This document shows, piece after piece, positions 12,450 through 12,923 of a stretch of 12,923 nucleotides of DNA (position 1 is the stretch's first letter; each line of letters opens with the position of its first letter). The position numbers and the translations under genes were made by a program. This stretch comes from an uncultured Phycisphaerales bacterium (GTDB lineage Bacteria > Planctomycetota > Phycisphaerae > WQYP01). The notes below the pieces were generated by a model, which saw only the letters and a list, made by a program, of their open reading frames with translations, did not search any database and was not told the DNA's origin. The stretch is taken from the NCBI GenBank assembly GCA_937901265.1, contig CALCHA010000647.1, forward strand, positions 1-12,923. Reading direction: 5' to 3'.

Positions 12450-12820
12450 CCTTCAACTATGGTTGGGACAGAATCCTTGCCGGCGCCAAAAATATTATTG
12501 CGTACGACAAACCCGCAATTATTTGTGAATGGCACCCAATCCTTGCAACTCGGACTGGCAACGACGTGACCCAAGTACTTCAGTCGCTTCAAGAGTGCGG
12601 CTATGAGAATTTTGTTTGGTTTACTAAATACGGCCGGTTCAGTCACTTCTCTTCCGTGACAAACGCTCTACAGCTGGCAAACTTGATCGCTTTATGTGAA
12701 CGTAATCGATTCGATAACGACTACCATTTCGATGTCATCGCGCTACATGGCAGTTCGCTGGTCTCGGCAGTGGAACTGGTAGAAGCCAGCAAAGTAAACT
12801 TGCTGTCCAGCAGGTTCTAA
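12449..12820 (+). pseudogene. 5'-truncated FkbM-like methyltransferase remnant
   Basis: A frame with no start codon at its left end (preceded by TGA at 12446-12448) runs 123 codons to TAA at 12818. It begins within what looks like the late SAM-methyltransferase core, NYGWDRILAGAKNIIAYDKPAIICEWHP, the counterpart of the GxDxxVLxGAxxxIxxxxPxIxxE pattern of FkbM proteins. It continues with LQECGYENFVWFTKYGRFSHF and DYHFDVIAL. The SAM-binding N-terminal half is absent. A GTG at 12566 could start an 84-residue product, but without a proper ribosome binding site. Base composition is clearly AT-richer than the rest of the window, which points to foreign origin. FkbM enzymes methylate sugars or polyketides, so this may have come from a surface-polysaccharide locus. 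Confidence 0.6.
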
Positions 12821-12923
12821 GGCTTTCGGTGCCATGATTTTCCTCTGGGGCATGTGACGCACTCGCCTCCTTCCACCTCTTTGAAAACCACTTCCTCCAC
12901 CTCAAACGCGTCTTCACTTCGAC

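Noticed and set aside
12817..12923. Minus-strand open stretch ending in a Cys-containing, Glu-rich tail at the window edge
   Set aside because: It could be the end of a gene lying beyond the window, but only about 35 codons are visible and no family is recognisable.

Overview
The window is GC-rich bacterial chromosome with compact genes on both strands, short intergenic gaps, several GTG starts (7383, 7945, 11224) and small Sec-type lipoproteins, which indicate a diderm. The mix of GH43 glycosidase, Uma2-type nuclease, PspA, an SMP-30/gluconolactonase protein and many unassigned small lipoproteins would suit a planctomycete, perhaps of the Phycisphaerae. That placement is inference from gene style and was not tested.

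Left part (1-5571). A small basic ORF and a PIN-domain protein form a toxin-antitoxin-like pair at the edge. They are followed by a secreted GH43 glycosidase, a short tandem (CCTTCGTG) repeat, a PspA/IM30 coiled-coil protein with its own promoter, and a Uma2 nuclease-like gene whose consensus extended -10 predicts a leaderless mRNA. Next comes a divergent metal-homeostasis pair: a DtxR/MntR repressor (minus) and an Nramp manganese transporter (plus). Their 152-bp gap holds two back-to-back promoters, a perfect 7-4-7 inverted repeat that can act on both, and a long stem-loop in the mntH leader.

Middle (5572-8721). On the minus strand lie an SMP-30/gluconolactonase-like protein and two 77-residue lipoproteins that look like diverged paralogues, with a terminator between the second lipoprotein and the SMP-30 gene. 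On the plus strand follow a double-ACT GcvR-like regulator and a nitrilase-superfamily (omega-amidase-like) enzyme.

Right part (8722-11890). This is the acetohydroxyacid synthase locus: ilvB (with a 64-residue N-terminal extension), a 72-residue lipoprotein, then ilvN (with a C-terminal tail). The ilvB leader carries a strong hairpin and an 18-codon upstream ORF whose start copies the ilvB start context. Hairpins follow ilvB and precede ilvN, and a good intrinsic terminator closes ilvN.

Far right (about 11990-12923). This is a scar of mobile DNA: the C-terminal piece of an IS256/mutator-type transposase abuts, across a small palindrome, the C-terminal piece of an AT-richer FkbM-like methyltransferase. 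Neither has its N-terminal part. No tRNA, rRNA or CRISPR array was seen, and no gap between genes exceeds 300 bases.
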